The position numbers and the translations under genes were made by a program. 64,000 bases of DNA from Cladocopium goreaui (lineage: Eukaryota; Sar; Dinophyceae; Suessiales; Symbiodiniaceae): positions 411,471-475,470 of the forward strand of contig CAMXCT020001114.1 of assembly GCA_947184155.2 (NCBI GenBank). Direction: 5' to 3'. Positions within the stretch are counted from its first letter, which is position 1. The number at the start of each line of letters is the position of its first letter. Positions 38,001-53,000 of the stretch are shown piece by piece. Under the pieces are notes generated by a model. The model made no database searches and was not told the origin of the DNA. It was given only the letters and a program-made list of their open reading frames with translations.

Positions 38001-41000
38001 GGCATAAACCACCAAAATACATCAAAATACGGGTGGTTCAGAATTGCAAATTATTGCTTTATACTTACCAATTTAGAGTCTTAGAGTTAACTTGGAAGGC
38101 AGACTGTGAACCTGGATTCCGTTGTAGTGATTGATATTCAAATTTCACACTGCTGCTTCGTCGGTGGCTCTGTTTGTCATTTCTGAGCCATAGGATTGAC
38201 TCGCAGCGACTTGTGGTTTCAAGCCATTTGCCCAATTCTACGACAAGTCCAGCGACAAGTCCTGCTTCATCACACTTAGAAACTCTAAAACTGGCCTTTG
38301 GGGACCAGAACCATTTTGGGACTTAAGTGTAACATCGTGTAACCTCGTTTTCTTTTTAAAAAAAAGTGCATTCTTGACATCCTGCCCTGGAATCAATGCT
38401 TCATTTCGTTGTTCTTGATGCCTTGATGAATACCGACTGAATGGAAACGACGACACAGAACGCGCCATTTTCCCCCAGGCTGAGCCAACCCTAAACGTGG
38501 ATCTGTATGATCTGTGAGACTCGTTTAAGTGAAACATTCTCACTGCAACCAACGTGACAGCACTTTGACAGCGAGGCAGAAAAAGTTACGCCTCTCCGTT
38601 GGCAATGGCCGACGTACTGTGGCCGACTTCCAAGACAATTCCCATTGACCTATTTGCAGGCGAGCTTACTGAAAGCGCACGCCCGCTGAAGAGACACGAC
38701 CGTCGATCTGAACGGCGCGTTTCGTGTTCACACTGGGGACAGAACTGAGGGACTTCTGAGAGATGCAATAACCAGACTGTGAAATCCACATGTGCACAAC
38801 TTTCAAGAAGAGCTGTTCAATAGGAAAAAACAGCACCATTGTTTTTCTTCGTTTTTGATGTCTCTCAAGTCTCTCAAGTCTCTCAAGTGTCCACATCTCC
38901 GTCAACTCTCAACATGATGTTGCGTACTAAACAGGCAAAAGATCGCAAACAGAGCAGAACACAGACACAGACTAATGATAATTTGGAACCATCAACCAAG
39001 ATACCAAGTTTTGCTTAGCAAAAACATATGCAAAACACTCAAGACACAATGGCTAGCCATTGGCAAATGGCGCTTCATCCAGGACCGAGTTCAAAAAAAC
39101 GGACATCCGAGTTGGTCCTCGGTAGATCTGCTGCCGAGAATCGCTGAGTTCTTTTACTTGTCGAATGGTTTGCGAATGGTTTGCTCTTGGGTTTATGGAT
39201 GTTTATGGTAGATAATTATAGATCAAATTCATATCATGAATATTCATGAAAGAGTTCACTATATAATAGTTCACTATATAATAGTTCACTATATGAATAA
39301 TAGTTAACTATAATAGTTCACCACTACATCGAATATAATAGTTCACCAAATAGTTCATGGGGTGAACATCAACAAAGAAACTGGGCCCTGGGGGCACCCC
39401 ATGATCTGGCCCCTGAATCACTGAGTCGTCGCGACTGGTCAGTTATGGACGATCGTCCCGGGGTTGGAGGTAGCCGTGGCACCTTCCAAAAACAGGTTGC
39501 TCAGATCGGCAATTTCAACGGATCCCAACCTAAAATATGGGTACCCCAAAACCATGGGTTGCAATACTAAAGTAGCCTGATTTTGGATGATGTGGGGTAC
39601 CCCTATTTTAAGAACCCCCCATACAAGTGGATACAACTAGTGGAAATGACTTGGAGTCAATGATCCCCAAAGTGACTAGTGGTAATTGGGCTTCTCTAAT
39701 CTCAAGTTCTTGTAGAAAAGGAGTGATTTTTCCTGAAATCAGATTTTGGAAATTGGGACTTTTCAAAACATCTACAGGCTTAGCCAACAAGAATCGCGAA
39801 ACATCAATAGCACCGCGCTATGCCAGGCGAAATCCCACAGTCTCAGCAACTTGAGCCCCGGATGGACCTGGATAGGTATAATTTCTACTGAATTTCAATT
39901 ATATAATATTAAGTAATAACCATTAATAACCATTAATAACCATTGATAACCATTAATAACCATTACTAATCATCAAGAACCGCCCTATCGTTTCTTTGCT
40001 GAAGATTGACCGTTCACTCAGATCTTTCCCGGCCAATGCTGGCTGCGCCAGTGGGGTTTGCGCGTTTTGCGGGGAAGTTGGCTGAATCACCACCAGGGCA
40101 ACCATGTTGAACCATTGTTTACCACTGTTAAACATTCAAAATTCGCAAAACAAAACGTCAGCAATACTTGAAATTAACCACACATAGAACCATTGACCAT
40201 GAGGAAAACCACGATTGTTAACCATCAGTAACCATTCAAAACCATTAATAATCATTCATAACCATTAATATCCGGATAGTTCCAGTAAACGTTCTCCCTT
40301 TTGACAAACCTAAGCGCACCTCCAAACCTCCCGATCGCAGCTCGGGACTGGTGCCACCTGTGGCCATGGAACCGATAGACATTGGATAGCTTATAACATA
40401 ATAACTACCCTCTGGTTATGTCAAAATAGCTATTGAAAATGGTGATTTATAGTGGATTTTCCCATTAAAAATGGTGATTTTCCATAGTTATGTAAACGTT
40501 TACCAGAGGGTTACCATAATGACCATATAACATCATATAACTACAATAACATCATACTGGAGTCGTTGGAGGTATACCTACCTTTTTTCAAGGTCATATT
40601 TGTAACTATGATATACTATGATATACTATGATATACTATGATATACTATGATATACTATGATATACTATGATATGTGTGTTTTTCGTTAAAACTATCGTG
40701 TCCGAACTACGATGTCAGCTAATCTTCTGTCAATCTGATCCACGGTGTGGAAGTTCACCAAAACGATTCTGGTCCGACCCAGCCGGAAATGTCCTTTGAA
40801 CATGGTGATTTTCCATTGAGAGCCGAAGAAATGGCACACGAATGGAATTCTGATGAAACGCATCTATTTATCATGGAATCATGGGGTATAACTGTTGGCT
40901 GAATCAATGAGAAATCAGAATTTCCAACCAATTGAATTTGTTCATCGTGGAGATATTGTTGTATGATAGGAAGATCGATCAACTGCTAGGAAAATGGTTT

Positions 41001-44000
41001 TCTTGGTGCTAGACCATGACCATGTCTGTGTGCGTTGTTCAGTCTGAGCCAACCCCTATCCCACCATTGTGGACGGACATCTCCATTCGTGGCTGAGCTC
41101 ATTTGTGTGGTTTGGAAAGAACATTATTTAGTTTGATTGCATACCCAGATGCTCCATGATGCTGGAATATTTACCTACATTTACAGTACCCCGAACATGG
41201 CACAGTTTTGTAGGTATATAAATATTCCAGCACCATGGAGGATCTGGCATAGGCATACTGGGACAAACCCAGGAGTCGGGGAATCGCCGACCATGGACTT
41301 AAGATACACACCATAGTCTGGTGATGTCTATTGGCGATACCGTGTGAGCAAAACTCGAGCCCGTCAAACGTGCACATGTTGATCATCTTCATATTGTAAT
41401 TAAACAAACAAAACAATCACTTTTGGCCAAGTTCAAGATCGAATGAATGTGTGTTTTATTTAAACATATTTAAACAATTTTAAACCACTGCCCAATTGAT
41501 TGAAACCTTCCAATATCTGAAATCCAACCTTGGTTGCTGGTTAAACCGCTGTAATTCAATGCTTCGCTGTCCAATGTTGTTGGCAACTCAAACTTTTGCT
41601 AGGAGGTCACGAAATTCGTGGTTTTCAGAGATGGATCCCCCTTTTGATGGCCATGGGTGAAAAAGGAATGTCTAAACCATAGGATTTTTAGATAGCACGT
41701 GTCATATATGTCCCGTCTACTTGAGGGATAATCCTCCACTGAAACGGTATGATGATCTATTGTGAGACTATCAGACTATCCATTGTCGGAGGGATGAACA
41801 TTTTTTGCCCATGGCCCAGGTTTTTCGCTCTCGACCCACGGCTGCGGCCTCGGGGACCCGGGCGAGCACCTTGTGGACTGAACCTGGGGAGTTGGATGGA
41901 ACATGGGATGAACATGGGATGAGATTACCCGGCCTGGTAAACATACAAAAAATGTTCGAACATATCCATAGAAATAGTTGATGACTACCCATTAATAGCA
42001 TGGTGATTTTCAATAGTTATGTTAAATTACCAGAGGGTATCTTGGAACTGGTGGACCTTGTGAATTCTCGTTGAATGGCCTCACATCCTTTGAAGATGCT
42101 TCAAGACTTCAAGCCTCTGCAAATTCTACAATTTTGCGAAAAATGCCAAGCAACAGCGTTGAGGAGCTACTGCTGCCCCCACATGGTGCTTGCGGGCCAT
42201 CGCTAGCTCTACCTGTCCAATGGGGTGATGGAGAAGTACAGAAAGGACATCTTGGGTCACCCGACCCAACTAGCCATGGGTCAACATGAATCGTCCGAGA
42301 ATTGCATCGACAATTGGTGAACGAGCACCTCATCTGGTGGATGCTTCAAAGAACAAACAGTCACGACCAGGATCATCACATTGCTAGTCTTAGCCACCCA
42401 AAAAAGACAGTTTACCCTCTGGTAAACGTTCACATAACTATGGAAAATCACCATTTTTCATGGGTAAACTAGTTCTATGGCCATTTTCAATAGTTTTTTG
42501 TATGCTTACCAGAGGGTATTTCTCGCTTTCTCGCGCTTCAAATCCCCAGATTTGGCTCGAAGATCCCCCAAAACACTCAAAGTAAGTAAGTAGCCACAGA
42601 AATGGTGACTCAACATCCTCGAATCATAGGGTATAACGGTACATATCATGGAAAATCCTACTGAAGATATATATATATATATATATGGAAAATCCATTAA
42701 TGGAACCAACATCTATTAATGGAAAATCCAATTTTAGTCAGATATAAAACTTTTGCAGTCAATTATGGGGCTTGGGATTTTGATTTGGGGACATCAATTT
42801 GGATCTTTTGAGCCCCATATTATACCCATACGAAATTATAGCTATGTATAAATATATATATATATATGTATATAGGTACACGTATATGATTATATAACTA
42901 TATAACATAAATATGTGTTTGTGTATTTGTATTCAGATCATGTGATATATATATATATATATGTCATGTGATATAATACCAACATATACTTCCTTCATAC
43001 TAAATATAACTGATTAAAATATATTTAAGATAATAGAGAATAACACAGCATTCCCATCTCCGCAGACACACACACACACACCAAGAGGTGGTTCAGGGTG
43101 ATAGATAGATATAGACAGTTGTATATATATATATATATGTGTGTGTGTCGAATTCATATTGAATCCGATGAAATATGTATACTCATAAGTTATATATTCA
43201 CATACATACATACATATATATATATATATGTACGTATGTCAGACCTACAAACATATATATACATATACACATATGTCTTTTATGTGTCTGTGTGTACATA
43301 CCTGGATAGAAACACATATATGTATATATGTATGATATTTATATTATATATATATATATGTGGCAGGGTGATATTTCCCATACAAGATTTAATTCCCAAA
43401 AAACTTGAGAATATATGTTAGAGGACCTAGAGTCCATCAATTAAACGGGGCATACTTTGAATTCAGTGTCCTGAAATTCAGGCTCACTCCAATCCTCTTC
43501 CATTGCGTCCATTGCAGCTGGGTCAGTAACAAGCCAGTGAGAGAAAATGCTGCAGGGACGCTCTGTTACTAAACTTATGAACTTCCGCCGAAAATCCATA
43601 CAAATCAGCAGAACTCAGGCGCACATTTTGTGATGTTGAGTTCCGCCGAAAAAAAATATTTTCAGCAGAAATCCTAGGGAAAACCATTGAATCAGCAGAA
43701 GTCCACTACACATTTTGTGATGTTGAGTTCCGCCGAACCATAGGTCTGAATACTAAGTTCCGCTGAAAAAAAATATTTTCAGCAGATGTCAGGTGCATAA
43801 TTTGTGTAGTGGAGTTCCGCCGAAAAACAAAAAAACATAGTCCGTAAAAAAAATTGCAGGCGATCAAGGGGCAGAGGCCTCCAAAAGTTCCGCCGATTTT
43901 TTTTTTTCAGCAGAAGTCAGGTACACAATTTGTGTAGTGGAGTTCCGCCGACGGACAAAGTCCGTAAAAAAACAAATGCAACCGATCAAGGGGCACAGGC

Positions 44001-47000
44001 CCCCAAAAGTTCCGCCGATTTTTTTTTTCCAGCAGATCTCAGGACGTCTCATGCCCCATAATCGTCCGCAACGGAAAAAAGGTCCACAAAGTCTGTAAAA
44101 TAAGTTGCTGAAAAATTTAAGGTTTAGATCCTAACAAAATTGAACCTTTGACAGATTTGAGTTTTTTGGGGATTGTTACTATCTTGATTTGTTGGCTCTA
44201 TGCACCTTTACTATAGTTCAAAAGGCATGTGTCTGGTACCATTTTCGGTCGCTGCTGCCTCCATATACCCAGTTAATCCCAATTAGATCCTGAATATGTA
44301 AAATGCAATCACTTTAAAGTTGTTTGATCTGGGATCCCATTGAACAGAATTTCGATTTAGGAATGATGTTATTTCGAAATTTGGACTGGACATCCTTTTG
44401 CGTCAATAGAATTGGAAAAGGGTTTGAAAGAACATGGTTCCCAATTAGCGGCTAAAGGGCTAAAGGGTCCCAATTGGTTAAATAAGAATTGCGGGCCAAT
44501 GATCTCATTGGTCGAAGGAATCTTAGTTGTCGGCATGGTCATATCTTAGCAATCTTAGCAGGCTACCTGTATTAACATCAAAACCTTTCAAAGGAAGGGT
44601 TGATTTAGGTTGATTTATGTAAAGAAAAAGGTCCATGAAACCACATGTGCAAGACCCATAATCCAGGTCCAGAGACCCATAATCGATTGCAAAAGTTTTA
44701 TATCAACTATCAACTATAAGTGGTTGGTGGTTTTTCGTCACCCCTCTGAAAAATATGAAAGTCAAATGGGAAGGATTATTCCATATATTGTGGAAAAAAA
44801 TGTTTGAAACCACCGACCAGATAGGGTATAACTGGTATAACATATAAACTGTGAAACACATGGGTCAAAAAATGCTAAGATCATCTTGGGTTCAACCAAC
44901 TTTACTTTTACCGTTTTTTTTCTGGGCTGCCCAGGTCGATCTCAGCATCGCCAGCCTTGCGTGGTGGATGCCTCCGTCAAGGTGCTGAGAGGAGCACAAC
45001 TGCTGCTGCTACTGCCTGGCTGGATGATCCTGGGATGGTCCTGAGGTTAGCTACTGATAAACTGCCTTGGGAGCTCGTTAGTTGGTTAACCTGAGGTTAG
45101 TTACGGTTAGTTGGTTAATGAAGTCAGTGTTTCAAAGAAATGACGAATTACACAAAAGGCTAAGTTTACGATGTGGTCACTGGGGAACAACCCCTCAAGA
45201 CTGAGAGATCCTGGGCTGGCTTGGTTTCAGGGATCGGTCCCATAGTATGTAATAGACAAAATTGTTGTTTTTGAATCTGTTATATGTTCTATAATATAAA
45301 TATATGATATATATATATATATATTACATATATATCTAGCTGCATCTAGCTTTTCTGATTTGTTCTGATTTTGTTGGGATCATGTTGACTTTTTTGAACT
45401 CCCACTTTTCACCAGTGAATGCACAACTGCAGCAGTGTATGCTACCGAGTTGTGTTCCAAGGTCACCCTCTCAGGTCAAGTTGTGCAATTGATCAAGATG
45501 GGGCCCCCAAACTTTAGCGAAGTTGGAGATTTTAACCTCAATTTCACTAGGGTTTATGGTCATTATATGGTCATTATATGGTCATTATATGGTCATTATA
45601 TGGTCATTATATGGTCATTATAATATATGGTCATTATATGGTCATTATATGGTCATTATATGGTCATTATAAATTAATCAAACAAACAAAACTGGCGTTT
45701 ATAATAGTTTAACCCCTTAACTAAGGTCACTCCATTTTGTTGATTGATTGTGGTTAATGGGGTAAATTAAAGCCAACAAACAAAACTGGGGAGAGCCATC
45801 TTGTACTACAGGAGACTATTTCCTTGGTAGATGATGATGACAAGAATCCGCGGATTAGATCCCACATGTTCTGCCTAATGATGCGCAAAGTGAACATGTT
45901 CATCTGGGCAAATTATAATAATTCACTAATCTGAATTAAGGCCATTTGGGGATGATTCCCCTTACTAATCATGATTTCCAGTGAGGTCGTAGTGAGGTCG
46001 TTATAATTTACCCAGGTTCATGTATGTGTCGTTTTTTTCTCCGAATTTGCTTTCTTGCTGATTCAAATCTGATTCTTTGCAAGTTGCAAGCGGCCTCAAA
46101 TCACTGGATGAGAACGTATGGGCTCCCCCAATGACTTATTATTCCATTATTCTTCCATTTTATCCACATGTTCCCGATATTATTCGTGGACTCTATAGGG
46201 ACCCCCAACGATGGTACCCTATTCCCATAAGTTTCCCATCATGTTGGGCCTTTCTTATGGGAGTAGTATGGGAGCCTTGGGGGAATAGAGTACCATCACT
46301 GGGGGTCGCTATAAATTCCCCCATATTCACCAGATTCCCCATTATTAATATATATATATATATATTCAATTACATTTATTAAATCATTTTATATCCACCA
46401 AATGATTGTATGTTTCAACATACCCATGTATGACCATGTTTTAACCACATGTTGAATCCCCATTTAGAACCCCATTCTACGCCTTCTTGCTGGTTTAAAC
46501 ATGTTGGACCGCCTTAAATTAAGTTGATTTTATGATGGTTGACCTCTGTTTTACCTATGATTTACCTATGATTTACCTATGAATTACCTATGTTTTACCT
46601 ATAACTTCCAGAAGGTAGTGGTTCACACGCCCCGATTTCTCCCCATCTCCGGCCTCCACGCAATCCCGCCGCATTGGCGCCGGGCGGGCGCGCAGTCCCG
46701 GCGCCCGCACTGCCGCCACGGTGGCGATGGTCGCGCATCCTGGGAAGAATGGGATGAAGGGATCCATGGATTGGTTTAAGGGAAAATCTTAACCGGAAAC
46801 CATCGATTTTCCCACTAAATAAAAGTGGTTTTCCGGTTTCAATTTTCCCTTAAACCAATCCATTGAAGGGAAGATTCATGGACACATTGGGATTATCAAT
46901 GATAAATGGGATATGTATTGGATTATTGGGAATTTTCAATGATAATTGGGTATAATTGGATGATATTGGGATTATCACACTCTTGGGATATGTATTGGAT

Positions 47001-50000
47001 GATCAAATTATATTGGGAATTTTTGAATGATAATTGGATAATTGGATGATATTTATGATTTTTACCATGGTATTCATTGGGTTTCATGACAAGTTAGGAT
47101 TAATAACCCCCCGGGAAGGTAGGTACCTAAGATATTTTTGGTTTGTTTTTAGATGTTTTCTGATGTTTATACAATAATTGGCATAGTATTCTGATGACTA
47201 AATCTGATGTTCCATTGGGATTATCATACTCTTCTAAATATTTACTGGGATCTAAGGGAAAAATCGGGATTCAGTTTTGTTTTTCTGAATGTTGGGATGA
47301 TGATATGTTTGTGATATTGGGATGTTTATGTTTTTTTGATGATAATAGCATTGGGATTAGTATTATGATGATTAAATCTGATGTTTTCATTGGGACTATT
47401 ATACTCTTGTAAATACTGGGATAACTATATTTGTCATTGGGATGATTTAAGGGAACATCTGAAAAACATGTTTTTGTTGTCCTATCACAGTCATTCATAG
47501 ATGTAGGAAAGTGTAGGAAATAACCTTGTTCAGGATGGCATATGGGAAACAGGTAGGTAATATAGAGAGATGATATCATTTCATCCTGCGTGCAATTGGG
47601 ATGAAATGATGAAATGATTTTTCCAGCCGTAGCTGCCCACGGAAAAGCTAGAAAAATAGGGGAACTTGCTTCTGAACACGCTGAAAACCTCAGTTTCCTA
47701 TTATGGAAAACTAGGATCTTGTATGGTTATGAGCTTATTTCTGAAGCTAGGTCGTTATTTCGGGGTGACGTCGGTGACGTCGTTTTAAATTGTCCAGAAA
47801 TATGATCAACTATCTATATATTGACTACATTCTTGAAGTGGTGAAATGATGAAACATGACATGTCTAACCAAAATTGCTATGTGTTGCAGTTTTCTATGG
47901 AAAATCACTGTGCTATTGATAAGTAAATCATCTATGTTCATTGGTAATTTTCCATAGCAAACTGTTAAATTTACCGGATGGAAATAAGATCTATAACACA
48001 TGTTCAAAAACATGTTTTAATCATACACCCAATTGAAAATACCAATTTGGTTGGTAGGTTTGTCCCAGTTGAAATATCCCTGCACTATTTGTGTGGCGAC
48101 TTTCAGCGTAGGCATGGCAAATGACTTCATGTTTCGGGGCCCCAACGGGGCGAGGCCGAAGCTAAAACAAACATTTTTTGGGAAAAATCTCACTGACTTC
48201 CTTACGACCTCACAAACCATAGTTACTATATATATATATTATATATATGGCAGTTTGTCAAAACCTTGTACCTCTGGTGAACATCAAAATAGCTGGTAAA
48301 TGGATGTTCATCCCACTAAAATTGTATTAATAGGTATTGATCCATACCCATATATCGATTGTTAATCACCATAGTAACTGTTGGGAAACAGTTTACCGTA
48401 TAATTAATCATTGGATATCATCATATGTCGGATATAACAGTTAATTAATCACTATAGTAACCATATATGGGAATAATTGGATATACTTCTGATTCTGACC
48501 ATTCACCCCTCCACAAAGCATCGCTGGGCCCACAGGCTTGCTCTGGCCAGCCTGGCGGAAGGTGAAATCTCTGAGGTTCTCTGGGGAAATCCCGATGGTG
48601 ACTGTGGTGAAATTGGTTTTATTGGATTGATATGGTTGATGTGGTGACCGTGTCATATATCAGATTGATTCCAATAATTGTCATATAAGTCATATATCGC
48701 CAATGTTAAATCCACCATGTTTCTCGGTGAAAGTGCTGAAATCCACCAGTTTTCTTGGGTGAAATCCACCATTTTTCTTGGACCATCTCCTCCCAAACGC
48801 CACCCCAGCGGCCTTGGAATTGGTGGCCGAGTTGCCCGGAAGCGGCTCGGAGGGTGGAGGCGCAGGCCTTAGCGAACGCGGGAACCCGAAAAACTGTGGC
48901 TGTAGTGACATTCGAAAAAAAAAACATGGATGGATCATCTCCACTCAAAATTGGGATTAAAATGGGATTATCCACTCAAAATCACCATGTTTTTAATTTG
49001 GGATTAAAAAAGGGTGGATCATCTCCAAATCACCATAAAATGTGGGATTAACCACTCAAAATTGGGATGAAATTATGATTACCCGGCCTGGTAATGACCA
49101 ACAGTTTGCGAACTTGAACATGGCCATAGAAATAGTTGATGACTACCCATTAATAGCATGGTGCTTTTCCATAGTTGTGTAAACATTTACCAGAGGGTAA
49201 TCCCCAAATCACCATAAATTCGCATCCCCCAAATAGTAAAAAGCCTTAGTACAACTTACCATTGTCCACCCTTTTTTTTTGAATACGGATGGGCGGATGG
49301 ATAATTTGTAAAAACTACTGGTGGGTAATGGGGGTAAAACAATAGTAAGCCATCCCCCAAATCGCCAGAAATAGATGGTATGGTTACTATTCCCAGTCAT
49401 GGGTGGTCTATTATTGCTTTACCCACATTAGTCTATTTTGATTAACAATAGATAACCAAGTATCCATACAGACATATATATATATATTTGATTAGTGATA
49501 TAATATCTATGTCTATATTGATTAACCATATCAATCTACTATATACAATCATTAACAATAGATATATGCAGATACATCCACCACAATTTGGGTAAAACAA
49601 TTCCATAAACCACCCATGACGGGGAATGGTAACCATACCATCTAAACATTTATTGTGATTTGGGGGATGGTTTATGGCATTTGCTTACACGCATTACTGG
49701 ATAATGATGGTATTATAGATAAGTCAATGGGAATTCCAGGATCCTAAAATGCAGGTATTGAATCAAATTGTACCATAGAAAGCCATAGAAATGGCAAATT
49801 ATATACCCATATAGATAGACCTTACATATGGTAGGCACCCCCAATTTAGGTTCCTGAAGTGGCCATTGAATAATAGAATGGATATACATATATAGATGAA
49901 CAATGCTGGATGATCTTTAAAAGATGCATTACACAATTATCCATGATGATAATACTGAAGATCAAATAGAAACACGTTGATTCTTATTGTAACAATAACA

Positions 50001-53000
50001 GTGACAGGGATGAGTAATTTCCCGTGACTATTATTTGTAATAACCTATAACAAACATATCCAATGATTAATAATCTCCAGTAATATGTTAATCATATATA
50101 TATAACACATATAATAACGTGTATTGTGAGTTGATTCTTATTGTGACTAGTATGCAATTAGCCAATAAGATCATATACGATCAACATCATATAACATCTT
50201 TGAAACAATACTCATGAATAATAATAAAACATGAAAATAGAAAATTAGAAATAAGTTTATGGACGCCCCACGTAGTTCTTGCTTTGTGTTGGAACTCGCC
50301 CATGTCCTTGTTAGTTCCATCCTCATTTTCTTGTCGCCAGATTATCATTGATGGTATCCTTGCATCCTCTATGTTCATCTGGTATGGTGTGTATGGCCCA
50401 CAGGGCGGCCCACAGTTTTAGTACTTCACCATTTCTGAAGGGCATTTGGAGTGTCTAGGTATACCCTCTGGTAAACTAACATAGCCATTGAACATGGCCA
50501 TTTATGGTTGATTTACCAATCAAAACGTGGTGATTTTCCATAGTTATGTAGCAGTTTAGCAGAGGTTATATCCCATTAAATCCCATTAAATCCCATTAAA
50601 CCACCATTTTCCTATGGTTTTCCTATGGGTTTCGTATGGTAAGTTCCCAACTGTTGCAGGAATTGAGACGGTAAGGATCCGATCTCTCAAAGGGTTGGCA
50701 AAAAGCACTCACAAAAAGCCTACGTAGCATACAGCTCTTTGTTGCGCCCAAAGACCTCCACATTTTCGAGCCATTCTATATATATATATATACACACAGT
50801 ATATACGCATATATATATATACATACGTATATACGTATATGTGTTATATCCAAGCTTTGATCACGTAACTTCACCATTATTGCAGCTAATATTCCTTCAT
50901 GCAAAAAAATACAGACATACACGAATACAAAGTGTGTTTTTGTCTATACAAGTATTAATTAATCCCAAATATGTAGATTATTCTATTATTTGATACATAG
51001 ACACTCCATGGTTCCCCATGCAAATTGGTATGGTAAACCATAGCTTACACAACGATTTGCTGCTACACTCATCCAAATAATGGCTACAAATTGAGTGTCT
51101 TGGTAGGGTGTTCATATGATTTCTATAAATCTATGTAGTCTGGTCGTTCCAACACCCTTCCCAAATTGTGGTGTTCCCTCAGTTCGAGACAACCCAATTT
51201 GGCCGCAAAAACAAAAACAACGTTTTAATATGTTTTAGTTACATAAAACATACATCGATTCTGAAAGGAACAAGACATAACAAAGTAGGCATGTGCAGAA
51301 ACTACTTTTGATTTTTGGGGTAATCTTTCATGTAGATGTGGTTAAGTTACCCAGAATTTTGTGGTACCCTATTCGGAAAGTGACATGATCTACATTCATG
51401 GTGGATAAACTCCACATCTATGGTAATCAATGGGAAATCCAGGATCCTAAAATGGAGGTACTGTACCATATAAGGCCATATTTTGTGGGGATATTCCCTG
51501 AAATTTGGGCCTTACATAGGCCTTATATATGGTAGGTACCTCCAATTTAGGTTCCTGAAATGGCCATTGAGGTAATGTTACGTACTGCTGGAGGGTACGG
51601 CTCGCCATTGAGCTTCCAACGCAGGAGCTGTCTTGTGACTATGCAGAATCTGGAGGATCAGCGCCTCAAAAAACATGGCGCCATCAAAGGATGTTCATCC
51701 CCACACAAACTATGGTACAATATGAGGCTCCCCAGTGATGTGAATGTTGGTGTTTTATAAGCCCCAGCATTGTACAATAATTGTTGATCCATCCACATAT
51801 CATAACAAATAACATTTTTTTTACCTGAGCAGTGGGCCAAACATGCCTTATTCTGAAAGTATCGGGGCTTTCCCATCTCAACAAACCAATCTAAACGCTC
51901 ATTCATCATTCTACTGGTTGGTGGTATACCTATACCCCTCTGAAAAATATGAAAGTCAGTTAGGATTATTGTTCCCAATATATGGAAAGTCATAAAATTC
52001 ATGTTCCAAACCACCAACCAGTCTAACCTTTCCCAAAACGACTGGTGGCAAAACCTCGTGGCTAAACCTTCACCCTGCGGTGAAGTTCTTGCGCGACGAT
52101 GCTCCGAATGATCATCTACTCAACTTGGACTGGTTGGTGGTTGAGCCACCCCTCTGAAAAATATGAGTAAGTCAATGGGGTTGGGATGACATCCCATATA
52201 TGAAATGGAAAATAAAACATGTTCCAAACCACCAACCAGTGGGATATGTTGGAGATACTTTTGAATTGTACCCCAAGTTAGCCAGGTGCAGTCCCCGCAA
52301 AAAAAACATCTCCATTTAAGTCAACTCACCACTGATGCCACGGTGTCGGTGTCTGGCCTTGTCAAGCTCTGCAAAACTGGCAGTCTTCATGACCTTTGCA
52401 GCATTTCACAACCAGCAGCTCAGCAGGGCAGTGCTTTCGGTGCTTTCCTCGCTTTGGGCTGGATCTTTTCTCAAAATGCCTTGGCAAGGAACTTACCACT
52501 ACTATCAAGATCTATCAATGATTCGGGATAAACTGAGGTTGAGATCCCATTTATAGATGGTTTTCCTATGGTTTTCCGAATTCCTATTGGTTGAGATGCC
52601 ACCTGTCCTCCCATGATATCATTCTCTCAAGGCCCAAGGCCCTACCGCTGAGGCATCTGCCAGGTGGAAATTGGCGGAGTCGGTCATAAACAACAAGGCC
52701 CTACTTCGCAGCCTGCTTCAGGCCCATCCCCAGCGCAGCGGAGCAAGCGCAAGCTCCCGTGATGACATGGAAACTGGCCCATTTAGTGCCCTTTTTTTTC
52801 GTTTTATGAAATTTTACCATATATTTTACCTACAAAAACTAGCAGTTGATGTTAAAGTACCAAAGGGATCCAAAGGGTGGCACAAAAGAGGACGAGCCTT
52901 GGAGCCTTCGACCCTCTTCGACCTGTGTACACCTGTTGTATCACCTACAAAGAGGGACATCATACCCATGACGGATCCATGGTGCTGGTATATATGCTAA

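Noticed and set aside
46620..46745. GC-rich island with [17 protein letters not shown] and [11 protein letters not shown] on plus
   Set aside because: Composition is suggestive but no splice pair on either strand was convincing.
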